The notes under the pieces are model-generated. The model did no database searches. It was given only the letters and a program-made list of their open reading frames with translations, and was not told where the DNA came from. A stretch of 64,000 bases of DNA from Chitinophagaceae bacterium (GTDB lineage Bacteria; Bacteroidota; Bacteroidia; Chitinophagales; Chitinophagaceae): positions 186,001 through 250,000 of the forward strand of contig JADKAZ010000006.1 in the NCBI GenBank assembly GCA_016719015.1. The letters are read 5' to 3'. Position 1 is the first letter of the stretch; each line of letters begins with the position of its first letter. The translations under genes were made by a program, and so were the position numbers. Shown here piece after piece: positions 54,301-62,525 of this stretch.

Positions 54301-55042
54301 CATTAAAGGGATAATAAGCAACCAACCCTGTTAATTCATTATTGTATAATTGCAAAACCTGTGCATCACTCATTGCCGCATCATAAATGCGTACATCATC
54401 CAGTTTACCATTTAAATAATCCACATTAGCATCTGTATACGGAGCTGTGCCTGAAATTGAAGTAATTGCACCCAATGAAAAATCTTTACCGGACACCGCT
54501 GTGCTGCCTCCAAATGTATTATCTGTGCTTTTCAGTTGCCCATTGACATATATTTTCTGGACACTGCCATTAATGGTGAGCACCCAATGATACCAGTTAT
54601 TAAGAGGTGCGGCCGGATAAGCATAACCCGCAGCATTATTGCCACAATGACCCTGTACATAATATTGCCCTGCACCTAACAGATTAAGCCCCATCAGCAG
54701 GGTGGTACCACAACTTCCGTTTCCACCATAGCCTAATAAACCAGGTCTGTTTGTTACATCAGGTACATTAAACCATAATGAAATTGTACGGTTAGTGGTG
54801 GGCAACAGGTCGGCCGGCATCCGCATATAGGAGTTGGTCGCCCCGTCAAAGTTGTATGCCTTATTTGTATTACCAAACCGGTCTGTTGTTAAGGTAACCC
54901 CTGCACCGGTATAGGTGGGGTTTATAGCATTACCGCTTTCATCATTTGCATTTCCGTTAAAAGGATAATAAGCTACCAGGTTCTGTGAGAGAGCAGAAGC
55001 AGAAAGTGATAGCCAGACGAAGATTAGAATTATCGTACGCAT
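51384..55042 (-). CDS. LamG-domain T9SS surface protein (several frameshifts, degraded middle)
   Basis: Fragments in several frames belong to one protein of about 1,220 residues. The start at 55042 begins a signal peptide (MRTIILIFVWLSLSASALSQ). Four LamG-like units follow (LVAYYPFNGNANDESGN repeated, then LPLNGNANDKSGNN and ALNFDGVDDHIVTN), then a beta domain, an FN3-like unit (TAKLTWQTATEVNNKGFEVQ) and a T9SS sorting domain (VKVYPNPAQRQITI; GMYLLRLMNEKEVQTVKLI). One break is at 52616-52619 (four G where five fit). The stretch 53582-54130 has many stops but still encodes LamG text in pieces (VVNQWQHVAVTYKKTGVN). It is probably a glycan- or cell-binding adhesin. Confidence 0.8.
53923..53940. 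other. C-rich block in the degraded LamG segment
   Basis: Runs of seven and six C lie in an otherwise AT-rich coding region, with another C6 nearby at about 53953. It coincides with the worst reading-frame damage and looks like poor consensus. Confidence 0.6.
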
Positions 55043-55317
55043 GACTATTAATTTTGTATTATAAAGGTTGTTTAAAAACATTCTTCAATCCGTGATGCAT
55101 GTCACTATACGCATTGATGGCAATCATTTTTACTGGCATAGTTCAACTGTACTTTTATGTGCAGTATGAATGATAAAAATCTTCTCTGTTGCGGGATATA
55201 AATACCGTGATGGGGGTAGTGTTTCTTTGTATTGGTCAGCTATCTTTATGACACAAAATCTCCTGGCTTCATTAGAAAGGTTTTACGACAGGTAATTTTT
55301 TCAATATTTCATGGTTT

Positions 55318-55347
55318 AAAGGCGGTCATTCCTGGCCGCTTTTTTAT
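55318..55347 (+). terminator. Terminator-like hairpin in the paaA leader region
   Basis: AAAG(G)CGG and CCGCTTT pair with one bulge, followed by T6. With no upstream gene on this strand it might be an attenuator for paa transcription from a more distant start, or a leftover. Confidence 0.4.
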
Positions 55348-55404
55348 TTGTACAATAAGAAAACGGGTTCGTCAACAAATAACTCAAACAGGCGTTAGTT
55401 TTTG

Positions 55405-55412
55405 TAGATTTG
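55405..55412 (+). promoter_or_regulatory. Putative paaA -7 box
   Basis: TAGATTTG matches TAnnTTTG and ends 19 bases before the paaA ATG. A standard -33 TTG at 17-23 bases is not evident. Confidence 0.4.
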
Positions 55413-55431
55413 TAACCTAAATATTTTGAGT

Positions 55432-56374
55432 ATGTCTGTTAAGGATTTTGAACAAATTTTTCAGCAAAAGATAGACAACGAAGTAAAATTGAGCCGAAAG
55501 ACTGGATGCCGGATGCTTACCGGAAAACAAATATTCGCCAGATCAGTCAGCATGCCCATAGTGAAGTGGTTGGCATGTTACCGGAAGGTAACTGGATATC
55601 AAGAGCACCTTCATTAAAAAGAAAAGCTATTCTGATTGCCAAAGTGCAGGATGAAGCCGGCCACGGTTTGTATTTATATTCTTCCGCAGAAACATTGGGC
55701 ATGAGCCGTGATGAAATGATCAATGACCTGCTCAGTGGCAAAGCAAAATATTCTTCCATCTTTAATTATCCGACTTTAACATGGGCCGATATGGGTGCTA
55801 TCGGTTGGTTAGTTGATGGTGCAGCTATTTTAAATCAGGTAATGCTTTGCAGAACTTCTTATGGGCCGTATGCAGAGCCATGGTTAGAATTTGTAAAGAA
55901 GAAAGTTTTCATCAACGCCAGGGATTTGAAGCACTGCTTGTTTTATCAAGAGGTTCAAAAGAGCAACGGGACATGTGCCAGGATGCCATCAACCGTTGGT
56001 GGTGGCCATCATTGATGATGTTTGGTCCCAGGGATAGTGAGAGTACCAACAGCGACCAAAGTATGAAGTGGAAGATCAAACGAAAAACCAATGACGAATT
56101 GCGTCAGCAGTTTATTGATATGATTGCTGAACAAATTAAAGTACTCGGCATGAAACTGCCGGATGAAAAACTAAAATGGAACGAAGAAAGAAGACATTAT
56201 GATTTTGGCGAAATTGACTGGAATGAATTCTGGAATGTGGTAAAAGGGAATGGCCCCTGCAATAAACAAAGACTGGATGCAAGACGCAAAGCACATGAAG
56301 AGGGACAATGGGTGAGAGAAGCAGCCATGGCCTATGCAGAAAAAAAGAAATTGGGGAAAATTAAAGCAGCGTAA
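55432..56374 (+). CDS. paaA: Phenylacetyl-CoA epoxidase catalytic subunit PaaA (two frameshifts)
   Basis: Three overlapping frames join to 314 residues, the normal PaaA size. Breaks are at 55485-55488 (four A where five fit; joined text VKIEPKDWMPDAYR) and near 55872 (TATGCAGA for TATGCCAGA; joined text GPYARAMVRICKEESFH). The ferritin-like diiron ligands are seen in VQDEAGHGLYLYSSAE and KEESFHQRQG. It epoxidises the ring of phenylacetyl-CoA with O2, together with PaaB, C, D and E. The stop overlaps the next start (TAATG), indicating translational coupling to the following lipoprotein gene. Confidence 0.92.
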
Positions 56375-56769
56375 TGAAAAAATTATTGCTTTCTGCTGTC
56401 ATCATTGGTTTCCTTTGGAGCTGTAACAATGCAAAGAAAGAAGTGGATAGTATAAAAGATACAAAAGTGATGTTACGGGCAGACACAGTAAATGTAGTAA
56501 AGCTTACAGATACCTTAGTGATATATGAAAGCACCTGCCGTGGTTGTGCTTATGAACAGTCTACCCATTTTGAAATAAAGGACAGCCTGGATATATTAAA
56601 ACTACTGAACATAATAACAACTGATAACAACCCGCAGGATATGGATGGAGGAAGTGTTAGCAAGGATTTGGTATTACTACCAGTAAAGACAGGCTCTACA
56701 ATTGTGAAACTTTATAAATTCTGGGAGAAGAAACAAGACAGAAGACTCGGCAAGATTTACTCCTTATAA
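56374..56769 (+). CDS. Small lipoprotein inside the paa operon
   Basis: 131 residues with a lipobox (MKKLLLSAVIIGFLWSC). The mature part has a CRGC motif (YESTCRGCAYEQSTHFEIKD) and otherwise no recognised domain. Its ATG overlaps the paaA stop by one base, and paaB follows after 25 bases, so it is an integral operon member. A lipoprotein is unexpected in a set of cytoplasmic enzymes. Its function is unknown. Confidence 0.8.
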   Translation: MKKLLLSAVIIGFLWSCNNAKKEVDSIKDTKVMLRADTVNVVKLTDTLVIYESTCRGCAYEQSTHFEIKDSLDILKLLNIITTDNNPQDMDGGSVSKDLVLLPVKTGSTIVKLYKFWEKKQDRRLGKIYSL

Positions 56770-56794
56770 AATTGAAGTACGAAACTGATCAATC

Positions 56795-57189
56795 ATGAAT
56801 AACTATTTTATCAAACGATTTTTCTACGGTGACATTCCGGAAGAAAAAGGTGGCGGAAGTAATTACCAGTCGAAGAATGATCCTCCACCTGGCCCCTCTG
56901 GGAAGTGTTTATCCGTAGCAAACAGGGCCTTGATCATAAACATGCCGGCAGCCTGCATGCCGCGGATGCGCAAATGGCTATTGAAAATGCCAGGGATGTT
57001 TATACAAGAAGAATGGAAGGCGTCAGCATCTGGGTAGTGGAAAGCAAGTACATCACCGCTTCAAATCCTGAAGAGGCCGGAGAGTTGTATGAACCTGCCG
57101 TTGATAAAATATATCGCCACCCTACATTTTATCAATTACCGGATGAAGTAAATCACATGTACCCCATAAAAGGGAGCAACTATGAGTAA
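56795..57189 (+). CDS. paaB: Phenylacetyl-CoA epoxidase subunit PaaB (one frameshift)
   Basis: Two frames join to 131 residues if one C is restored in the run at 56893-56896, giving PPPGPLWEVFIRSKQGLDHK. The rest (HAGSLHAADAQMAIENARDV, YTRRMEGVSIWVVES, YRHPTFYQLPDEV) is canonical PaaB, a small structural subunit that bridges PaaAC heterodimers. A 37-residue N-terminal extension precedes the usual start; WEVFIRSK is where most PaaB proteins begin. The stop overlaps the paaC start by eight bases. Confidence 0.9.
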
Positions 57190-57917
57190 TTTAATCAACT
57201 ATACATTACACCTTGCTGACAATGCATTGATACTTGGTCAGCGAAACACCGAAGTGGTGCGGACATGGACCCATACTGGAACAGGATATAGCCATCACTA
57301 ATATTTCCCTCGACCTGGTCGGGCAGGCAAGAAGTTTTTATCAATACGCTGCTCAGTTAAAAGCCGATGGCTCCACAGAAGATTCTCTGGCGTATCTAAG
57401 AACTGAAAGAGATTTCAAAAACTGTTTATTAGTAGAGCAACCTAATGGAGATTGGGCCCAGACAATACTCCGCCAGTTTTTATTCAGCAGTTACCAGTAT
57501 TTCTTATACCAGGAGTTGCAAAAGAATTCAGACGAAACACTTGCTGCTATTGCGGAAAAATCATTGAAAGAAGTCAGCTACCACCTTCGCTGGAGTAGTG
57601 AGTGGGTAATAAGGTTAGGTGATGGCACCAATGAAAGTCATAGCCGAATACTAAAAGCGATTGATGAATTGTGGAGATATACAGGCGAACTATTCATTCC
57701 TGTGGCGTATGAAAAAGAAGCAGGTGTTGATGTTTTGCTTTTGAAAAATGACTGGTCAGAAAAAGTAAAAGCCGTCCTGACTGAAGCAACATTACCGGTA
57801 CCTGAAAATATTTTTATGCAAACGGGTGGAAAAACCGGAACGCATACGGAGCACCTTGGTTATATTCTTACAGAGTTACAATATGTTCAAAGAGCCTATC
57901 CCGGCTGCGAATGGTAG
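57182..57917 (+). CDS. paaC: Phenylacetyl-CoA epoxidase subunit PaaC (one frameshift)
   Basis: Begins at the ATG at 57182 (MSNLINYTLHLADNALILGQ) and shifts frame at about 57250-57255, where GAAGTGGTGC seems to carry one extra G; joined text is GQRNTEWCGHGPILEQDIAI. With that base removed the protein has 244 residues, normal for PaaC. ISLDLVGQARSFYQYAA and TRTERDFKN-type helices are the inactive ferritin-like fold that stabilises PaaA. The region GTHTEHLGYILTELQYVQR ends the protein. Confidence 0.9.
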
Positions 57918-57925
57918 CCCCCTAA

Positions 57926-57941
57926 ATCCCCCGAAGGGGGA
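57926..57941. repeat. C5/G5 hairpin between paaC and paaD
   Basis: CCCCCGAAGGGGG within CCCCCTAAATCCCCCGAAGG forms a short GC hairpin just before the paaD start. Similar C/G-run elements are scattered through Bacteroidota genomes; that comparison is from memory. Confidence 0.5.
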
Positions 57942-58428
57942 ATGAAGAATATGAAAGCATCAACGATTGATAAGAAACTTCTCTACGCCTACCTGGAAGA
58001 AATAAAAGACCCGGAAGTTCCCGTATTAAGCATCATAGACCTTGGCATTGTCCGGGATATTAAACTGAATGATGATGAGTTGGAAGTAATCATCCTCCAC
58101 TTACACCGGCTGCCCGGCCATGGATATGATTGCAACAGCTATCCGTGTAGAATTAAATACACTGGGCTTTAAAAAAGTAAAGGTTACACAAACGATAAGT
58201 CCCGCCTGGACCACCGACTGGATGAGTGAAGAAGGAAAAAGAAAATTACAGGAATACGGCATTGCCCCGCCGGATAAACGATTCGCCATTCCTAAAGACG
58301 GCGTTGAATGTCCTCTATGTCATTCATCCTATACAAGATTAGTCAGTGAATTTGGCAGCACTGCCTGTAAAGCATTGTATCAATGTAATGATTGCAAAGA
58401 GCCGTTTGATTATTTTAAATGTCATTAA
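57942..58428 (+). CDS. paaD: PaaD, phenylacetyl-CoA epoxidase maturation protein (one frameshift)
   Basis: Two frames join to about 161 residues. The break lies at about 58093-58100, in the loop expected to read IITPTYTGCPAMDM; one base is extra or two are missing. The N-terminal half is a MIP18/DUF59 domain (LEEIKDPEVPVLSIIDLGIV), the C-terminal half a zinc-ribbon with paired cysteines (VECPLCHSSYTRLV and YQCNDCKEPFDYFKCH). PaaD is needed for iron-centre assembly of the epoxidase. An ATG at 57954 is an alternative start. Confidence 0.88.
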
Positions 58429-58432
58429 TCAA

Positions 58433-59194
58433 TTAATCGGAACGTTTATATTTCTCTTTCATTATTTCCTCAAACATGAAACCAAATCGCTGGTACCAAT
58501 CTCTGGTGCCAAACTGATTTTCACAGGTATTTACTGCCAGTAAAGCTTCATGTAACGACCCGATGAAGTCAGTATATTTTCTATCGTATGATTGTGTAAA
58601 CCTTTTATAAGAATCTTCAATCCCCTTCCTTTGGCCCTGCCATACCATTCCCATAGCGCCGTGAAGACCGGCAATATTATCGCCAAAAGACAATGCCTTG
58701 TCTTTAAAATTCTTAGTATTCATATACACGCAGCGCATCCGTGCCATACCCCTTCGAACTGTCTGGAGACGGGTAACAGCCCCTTCGTAACAGGATTGAC
58801 ATTCCCCTGCCCTTCTGTTACCCGAACTTAAACAACTGGAAGGCATTAGTGCACCAGCTCCGAGTTGAAAATCGGGGGCACATTCCTGGTTATCCAATGT
58901 TCGTAATGCGCCAATTAAAGCGACACCACTACCCATAGCACTAATCATACTATTGAGATGTTCGAAAGTGCTTTGAAGCTCTGACACCTGGTTCTGTAAA
59001 TTTTCAAACATACTCCCTAACTGGCTAACTTCCGATGAAGAGGCTTGCCTTGCATAATCACCGGGCCCAACAAAACGGCTTTCATCGAGGTAATTTGCTG
59101 CGTTCACCATATCATTAAGATCATCAAGACTCTGGGCCTGACTTTGAAAAGAGATAATTCCAGATAACAGGATAACTAATATTTTTTTTCTCAT
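58433..59194 (-). CDS. Secreted cysteine-containing protein, unknown function
   Basis: 253 residues with signal peptide (MRKKILVILLSGIISFQSQA). The mature protein is mostly helical with a possible coiled coil (SQLGSMFENLQNQVSELQST) and six cysteines (for example CQSC in GECQSCYEG), suggesting disulfides. I recognise no family. Its start overlaps the stop of the upstream membrane-protein gene by four bases. The pair lies opposite to and inside the paa cluster. Confidence 0.75.
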   Translation of the reverse strand: MRKKILVILLSGIISFQSQAQSLDDLNDMVNAANYLDESRFVGPGDYARQASSSEVSQLGSMFENLQNQVSELQSTFEHLNSMISAMGSGVALIGALRTLDNQECAPDFQLGAGALMPSSCLSSGNRRAGECQSCYEGAVTRLQTVRRGMARMRCVYMNTKNFKDKALSFGDNIAGLHGAMGMVWQGQRKGIEDSYKRFTQSYDRKYTDFIGSLHEALLAVNTCENQFGTRDWYQRFGFMFEEIMKEKYKRSD

Positions 59195-59808
59195 TTTTTT
59201 CTCTTTTTAATGACAATAATTATAGCTGCTATAATAACCAGCAAACCTGCTACCAGGTAAATAAGATTCTTTTTGAAAAAAGAGGAAGCCGGTTGTTTTT
59301 TTTCATATTCCGTCATGGATACAAAATCAGATGGTACAGAAACTTTCACTTCATCTCCCACCCATACATAGAGATTATAAACGGCTGGCTTTTTTGCTGT
59401 TACCACCATAATACCAAAATCATTTTCCGTCTTAAATTTTTCCGACCATATACCTTTTGCATCCGTAGAACCTTCTATACTTTTTTCCTTCCAGTTCCAC
59501 TTATGCAGGCTAACCTGTAATGGTGCATTTTTATCTTTAGCTGAGACCATGACTATCGCAGGGGAATAAATACTCAATCCCTTACAGAAATAATATGCCG
59601 TGTCATTTTTCTGAACAACCTGGGTACTGTTCAGCAGGCCCTTTCCGCCAGGTTGATTTTTGGGATCAAACTTATATAATTTTAATTCCGTCGGATGTAC
59701 CGCTGTATCCATGTTCAACGGTTGCAAAAAAGTTTTTTGCCCGACGAAAAAAATTAAAATTGTTAAAATGAAGAGTGGTTTAATAGATGGTGGTTTCAGG
59801 CAGTTCAT
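59191..59808 (-). CDS. Single-pass membrane protein, unknown function
   Basis: 205 residues: an N-terminal signal or anchor (PLFILTILIFFVGQKTF), an outside beta-rich domain (APLQVSLHKWNWKEKSIEGS; GIMVVTAKKPAVYNLYVWVG), a C-terminal membrane helix (LIYLVAGLLVIIAAIIIVI) and a basic KKRKK tail. It is coupled to the downstream cysteine-containing secreted protein by a four-base overlap. The two probably act together at the envelope. No family assignment. Confidence 0.72.
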   Translation of the reverse strand: MNCLKPPSIKPLFILTILIFFVGQKTFLQPLNMDTAVHPTELKLYKFDPKNQPGGKGLLNSTQVVQKNDTAYYFCKGLSIYSPAIVMVSAKDKNAPLQVSLHKWNWKEKSIEGSTDAKGIWSEKFKTENDFGIMVVTAKKPAVYNLYVWVGDEVKVSVPSDFVSMTEYEKKQPASSFFKKNLIYLVAGLLVIIAAIIIVIKKRKK

Positions 59809-59965
59809 AAATATGATTATAGTTCCAAATTAATTAATTTGATGCTTTTATGCAAACTCTTAATGCAGTTATATAAAAATTAATGCTGGAAATCTCTTCT
59901 TTGTTGTGATTCCTTCAAGGCTATTCAAACAAGGGATTGGTTATCTTCGTTTTTAAATTCACGAT

Positions 59966-60737
59966 ATGCCCTCTATCCTTTTTGAAATAAAAGATTCCAT
60001 TGGGTTCATCACCCTCAATCGACCCGATAAATTCAATTCCTTTAACCGGGAGATGGCATTGCTATTGCAGTCTATACTGGATGAATGCAAAAGCGAAACA
60101 ATAAGATGTGTTTACATCACCGGCGCAGGCAAAGCTTTTTGTGCCGGGCAGGATCTGGCAGAAGTGGTAGACCCCGGTGGTCCGGGTATGCAAAGAATAT
60201 TAAGCGAACACTACAACCCGATTGTAACCCGAATCAGGGAATTGGAAAAACCAGTTGTTGCCGCAGTGAACGGTGTGGCGGCTGGTGCAGGGGCCAATCT
60301 GGCTATTTGCTGCGATATAGTGGTCGCAACTAAATCAGCCCTCCTTTATCCAGGCTTTTTCAAAAATTGGATTGGTACCCGACACTGGGGGCAGTTTCTA
60401 TTTACCAAGGCTCATAGGATGGCAAAAGGCCTCCGCATTAATGATGCTGGGTGATAAAGTTCCTGCTGAAGAAGCAGAAAGGTTAGGCATGATTTATAAT
60501 TTTTTTGAAGACGATGTATTTATAGCAGAATCCTGAAACTCGCCACAACATTAGCAGGTATGCCCACCAAAGCATTGTACCTCATTAAAAGAATTACAAT
60601 GGTCTTCCACCCATACGGTGTATGAACAATTGCAAAATGAAGATAAGCTGCAGCAAAGAGCTGCACAGTCGGCAGATTTTAAAGAAGGGGTGCAAGCATT
60701 CCTTGAAAAGCGACTGCCAGTCTTTACAGGGAAATAG
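59966..60737 (+). CDS. paaG: PaaG-like enoyl-CoA hydratase/isomerase (three frameshifts)
   Basis: Crotonase-fold protein of about 257 residues rebuilt from four pieces: one C extra at 60339-60341 (joined text ATKSASFIQAFSKIGLVPDT), one T missing near 60534 (AESLKLATTLAG), and one base extra or two missing near 60591 (KR then LQWSSTHTVYEQLQ). Motifs: ITGAGKAFCAGQDLAEV oxyanion hole, NGVAAGAGANLAICCDI, and SKIGLVPDTGGSFYLPRLIG, characteristic of PaaG. PaaG isomerises the ring-epoxide to the oxepin-CoA. It follows the paaABCD set on the same strand, separated by the opposite-strand pair. PaaF cannot be fully excluded. Confidence 0.85.
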
Positions 60738-60765
60738 TCACTAGTCCAGTATAAATACTAATAGG

Positions 60766-61206
60766 ATGAATATAGAAAAAGACAAGCTGGCCGGTTCCGT
60801 CGTTGCTCATATGATGGAGCATGACCTCTTCAGCCAATGGCTGGGTATTGAAGTGCTGGAGATAAAAGAAGGTTGCAGTAAAATAAAGATGACGGTGCGA
60901 AAAGAAATGATCAATGGCTTTGGCATTGTACATGGGGGCATTGCTTTTTCGTTGGCCGATAGTGCATTCGCCTTTGCCTGCAATAACAGAAATGTGTTAT
61001 CGGTGGCGTTGGATACGTCTATTAATTTTATCAAGCCGGTTCATGTGGATGATGTCCTGATTGCAGAAGCAAAAGAATTGCACAATGGCAAATCAACCGG
61101 TTTGTATCATATTAATATTACCAATCAGAAAGAACATTTGGTTGCCCAGTTTAAAGGACTGTGCTATCGAACAGATAAAGAATTGATAAGTAATAAAAGT
61201 ATATAA
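60766..61206 (+). CDS. paaI: PaaI-type hotdog thioesterase
   Basis: 146 residues, hotdog fold. The family helix motif NGFGIVHGGIAFSLADSAFA holds the catalytic region; FIKPVHVDDVLIAEAKELHN is the second conserved block. PaaI hydrolyses hydroxyphenylacetyl-CoA and related dead-end thioesters, freeing CoA. It is 28 bases after paaG. The frame is intact. Confidence 0.92.
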   Translation: MNIEKDKLAGSVVAHMMEHDLFSQWLGIEVLEIKEGCSKIKMTVRKEMINGFGIVHGGIAFSLADSAFAFACNNRNVLSVALDTSINFIKPVHVDDVLIAEAKELHNGKSTGLYHINITNQKEHLVAQFKGLCYRTDKELISNKSI

Positions 61207-61239
61207 AGTAAATAGAGTCCACACCAAATGCTCAATACT

Positions 61240-61631
61240 ATGAGTAATGAAAATTTTGGGTTTGAGGAGTTGGAACTTTGGAAAAAAGTAAGAGAGTTTA
61301 AGAACGATGTAAGAAAAATTTTAAAAGCATTCCCTGCTGATGAAAAATACAGGCTTACTGATCAACTCATCCGCAGTTCCCGTGCTATTAATGCATTAAT
61401 AACGGAAGGGCATGGAAGATTTACCTATCCTGACCAAATACATTATTGTGTACAAGCCAGGGGCTCTCTAACTGAAACAATTAACCACCTGATTGATGCT
61501 TTTGATGAAGGATACATTTCAGCAGAGCAATTAAAGGGATGAAACAAAAAGGAAAAGAATTGGAAAGGATATTAAATGGCTATCTCATATTTCTTAGGAA
61601 AAAAAGGGATGAGCCGAAACCAAGTAAATAA
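61240..61631 (+). CDS. Four-helix-bundle (23S rRNA IVS-type) protein (one frameshift)
   Basis: Two frames join to about 130 residues if one G is restored in AAAGGGAT at about 61535-61540, giving EQLKGMKQKGKELERILNGY. The text FEELELWKKVREFKNDVRKI, YRLTDQLIRSSRAINALITE and the aromatic-rich RFTYPDQIHYCVQARGSLTE are typical of the small four-helix proteins first found in 23S rRNA intervening sequences. Its role is unknown. It is wedged between paaI and paaY. An ATG at 61228 is an alternative start. Confidence 0.85.
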
Positions 61632-61677
61632 ATTGTATCCAGTACTTTATTTACTTAATACATTATACACCTTATAT

Positions 61678-62268
61678 ATGTTCTACGAATTCAAAGGCAT
61701 AAAACCTGTGGTACATGAAACAGCCTTCGTTCATCCGCAGGCAGCGGTAACAGGAAATGTTGTGATAGGAAAAGATTGTTATATCGGTCCCGGCGCCGCA
61801 TTAAGAGGCGATTGGGGGCAGATCATCATTGAAGATGGTTGTAATGTACAGGAGAATTGCACCATTCATATGTTTCCGGGAGTGACGGTATTATTAAAGG
61901 AAGGAGCACATATTGGTCATGGAGCTATCATACATGGCGCCACCATTGGAAAAAATTGTTTGGTAGGAATGAATGCTGTCATAATGGATAATGTACAACT
62001 CGGTGATGAAAGCATCGTAGGGGCTTTATCTTTTATTAAAGAAGGAGAAATAATTCCTAACAGAAGTGTAGTAGTAGGCAATCCCGGAAAAATTATCAAA
62101 CAGGTGAGTGATGAAATGATACACTGGAAAACAGAAGGAACTACACTTTACCAGCAATTATCGGTTGATATGCACAAAAATTGGCAAGCTTGCGAACCTC
62201 TTCGAAAGAAAATGGAAGACCAAAACGTATCGGAAAAACCCTACAAGCCCTGGAAACGAACTGAATAA
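61678..62268 (+). CDS. paaY: PaaY-like gamma-carbonic-anhydrase-fold thioesterase
   Basis: 196 residues from the ATG at 61678 (MFYEFKGIKPVVHETAFVHP), where PaaY proteins normally begin; the open frame extends 34 codons upstream into the four-helix gene. Left-handed beta-helix hexapeptides (VVIGKDCYIGPGAALRGDWG) and zinc-site histidines (CTIHMFPG; GAHIGHGAIIHGA) are present. PaaY hydrolyses toxic CoA thioesters formed during phenylacetate breakdown. It closes the paa cluster. Confidence 0.88.
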   Translation: MFYEFKGIKPVVHETAFVHPQAAVTGNVVIGKDCYIGPGAALRGDWGQIIIEDGCNVQENCTIHMFPGVTVLLKEGAHIGHGAIIHGATIGKNCLVGMNAVIMDNVQLGDESIVGALSFIKEGEIIPNRSVVVGNPGKIIKQVSDEMIHWKTEGTTLYQQLSVDMHKNWQACEPLRKKMEDQNVSEKPYKPWKRTE

Positions 62269-62525
62269 CCGCTTTTAAAAGAATTATTTAGCACTCAATA
62301 AAAAAATAATTCTCCTAAAGCTTGCATAGTAAAAAGCCTCTGTGTAGTTTTACTCTCCCGATTATTCAATACCCCAAAAAACCACCAAGGTTTCACGACC
62401 GTATCCAACCTCTCCTTTTAAAAAGACCTCCAATCTTACATCCTGCGGATGACTATACGCCATGTCCTGCAAAACCAGTTAATCCTGTAACTGAGCATTT
62501 ATTTATATAGTCAAAACCTTGAGCA

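Larger units (their letters stand above)
55043..55431. other. Intergenic region upstream of paaA
   Basis: 389 bases between the divergent LamG and paaA genes. It holds a terminator-like hairpin (AAAGGCGG ... CCGCTTTTTT, 55318-55347) with no obvious gene in front of it, and the likely paaA -7 box. A short open frame at 55232-55420 runs through both and is not called. Confidence 0.45.

Noticed and set aside
55232..55420. 62-codon frame upstream of paaA
   Set aside because: It spans a terminator-like hairpin and the likely paaA promoter and has no protein features.
62269..62525. Gene or terminator after paaY
   Set aside because: A short frame at 62322-62510 has no support. A weak 10-bp inverted repeat (62280-62289 with 62304-62313) lacks a T run and is AT-only, so I do not call a terminator.
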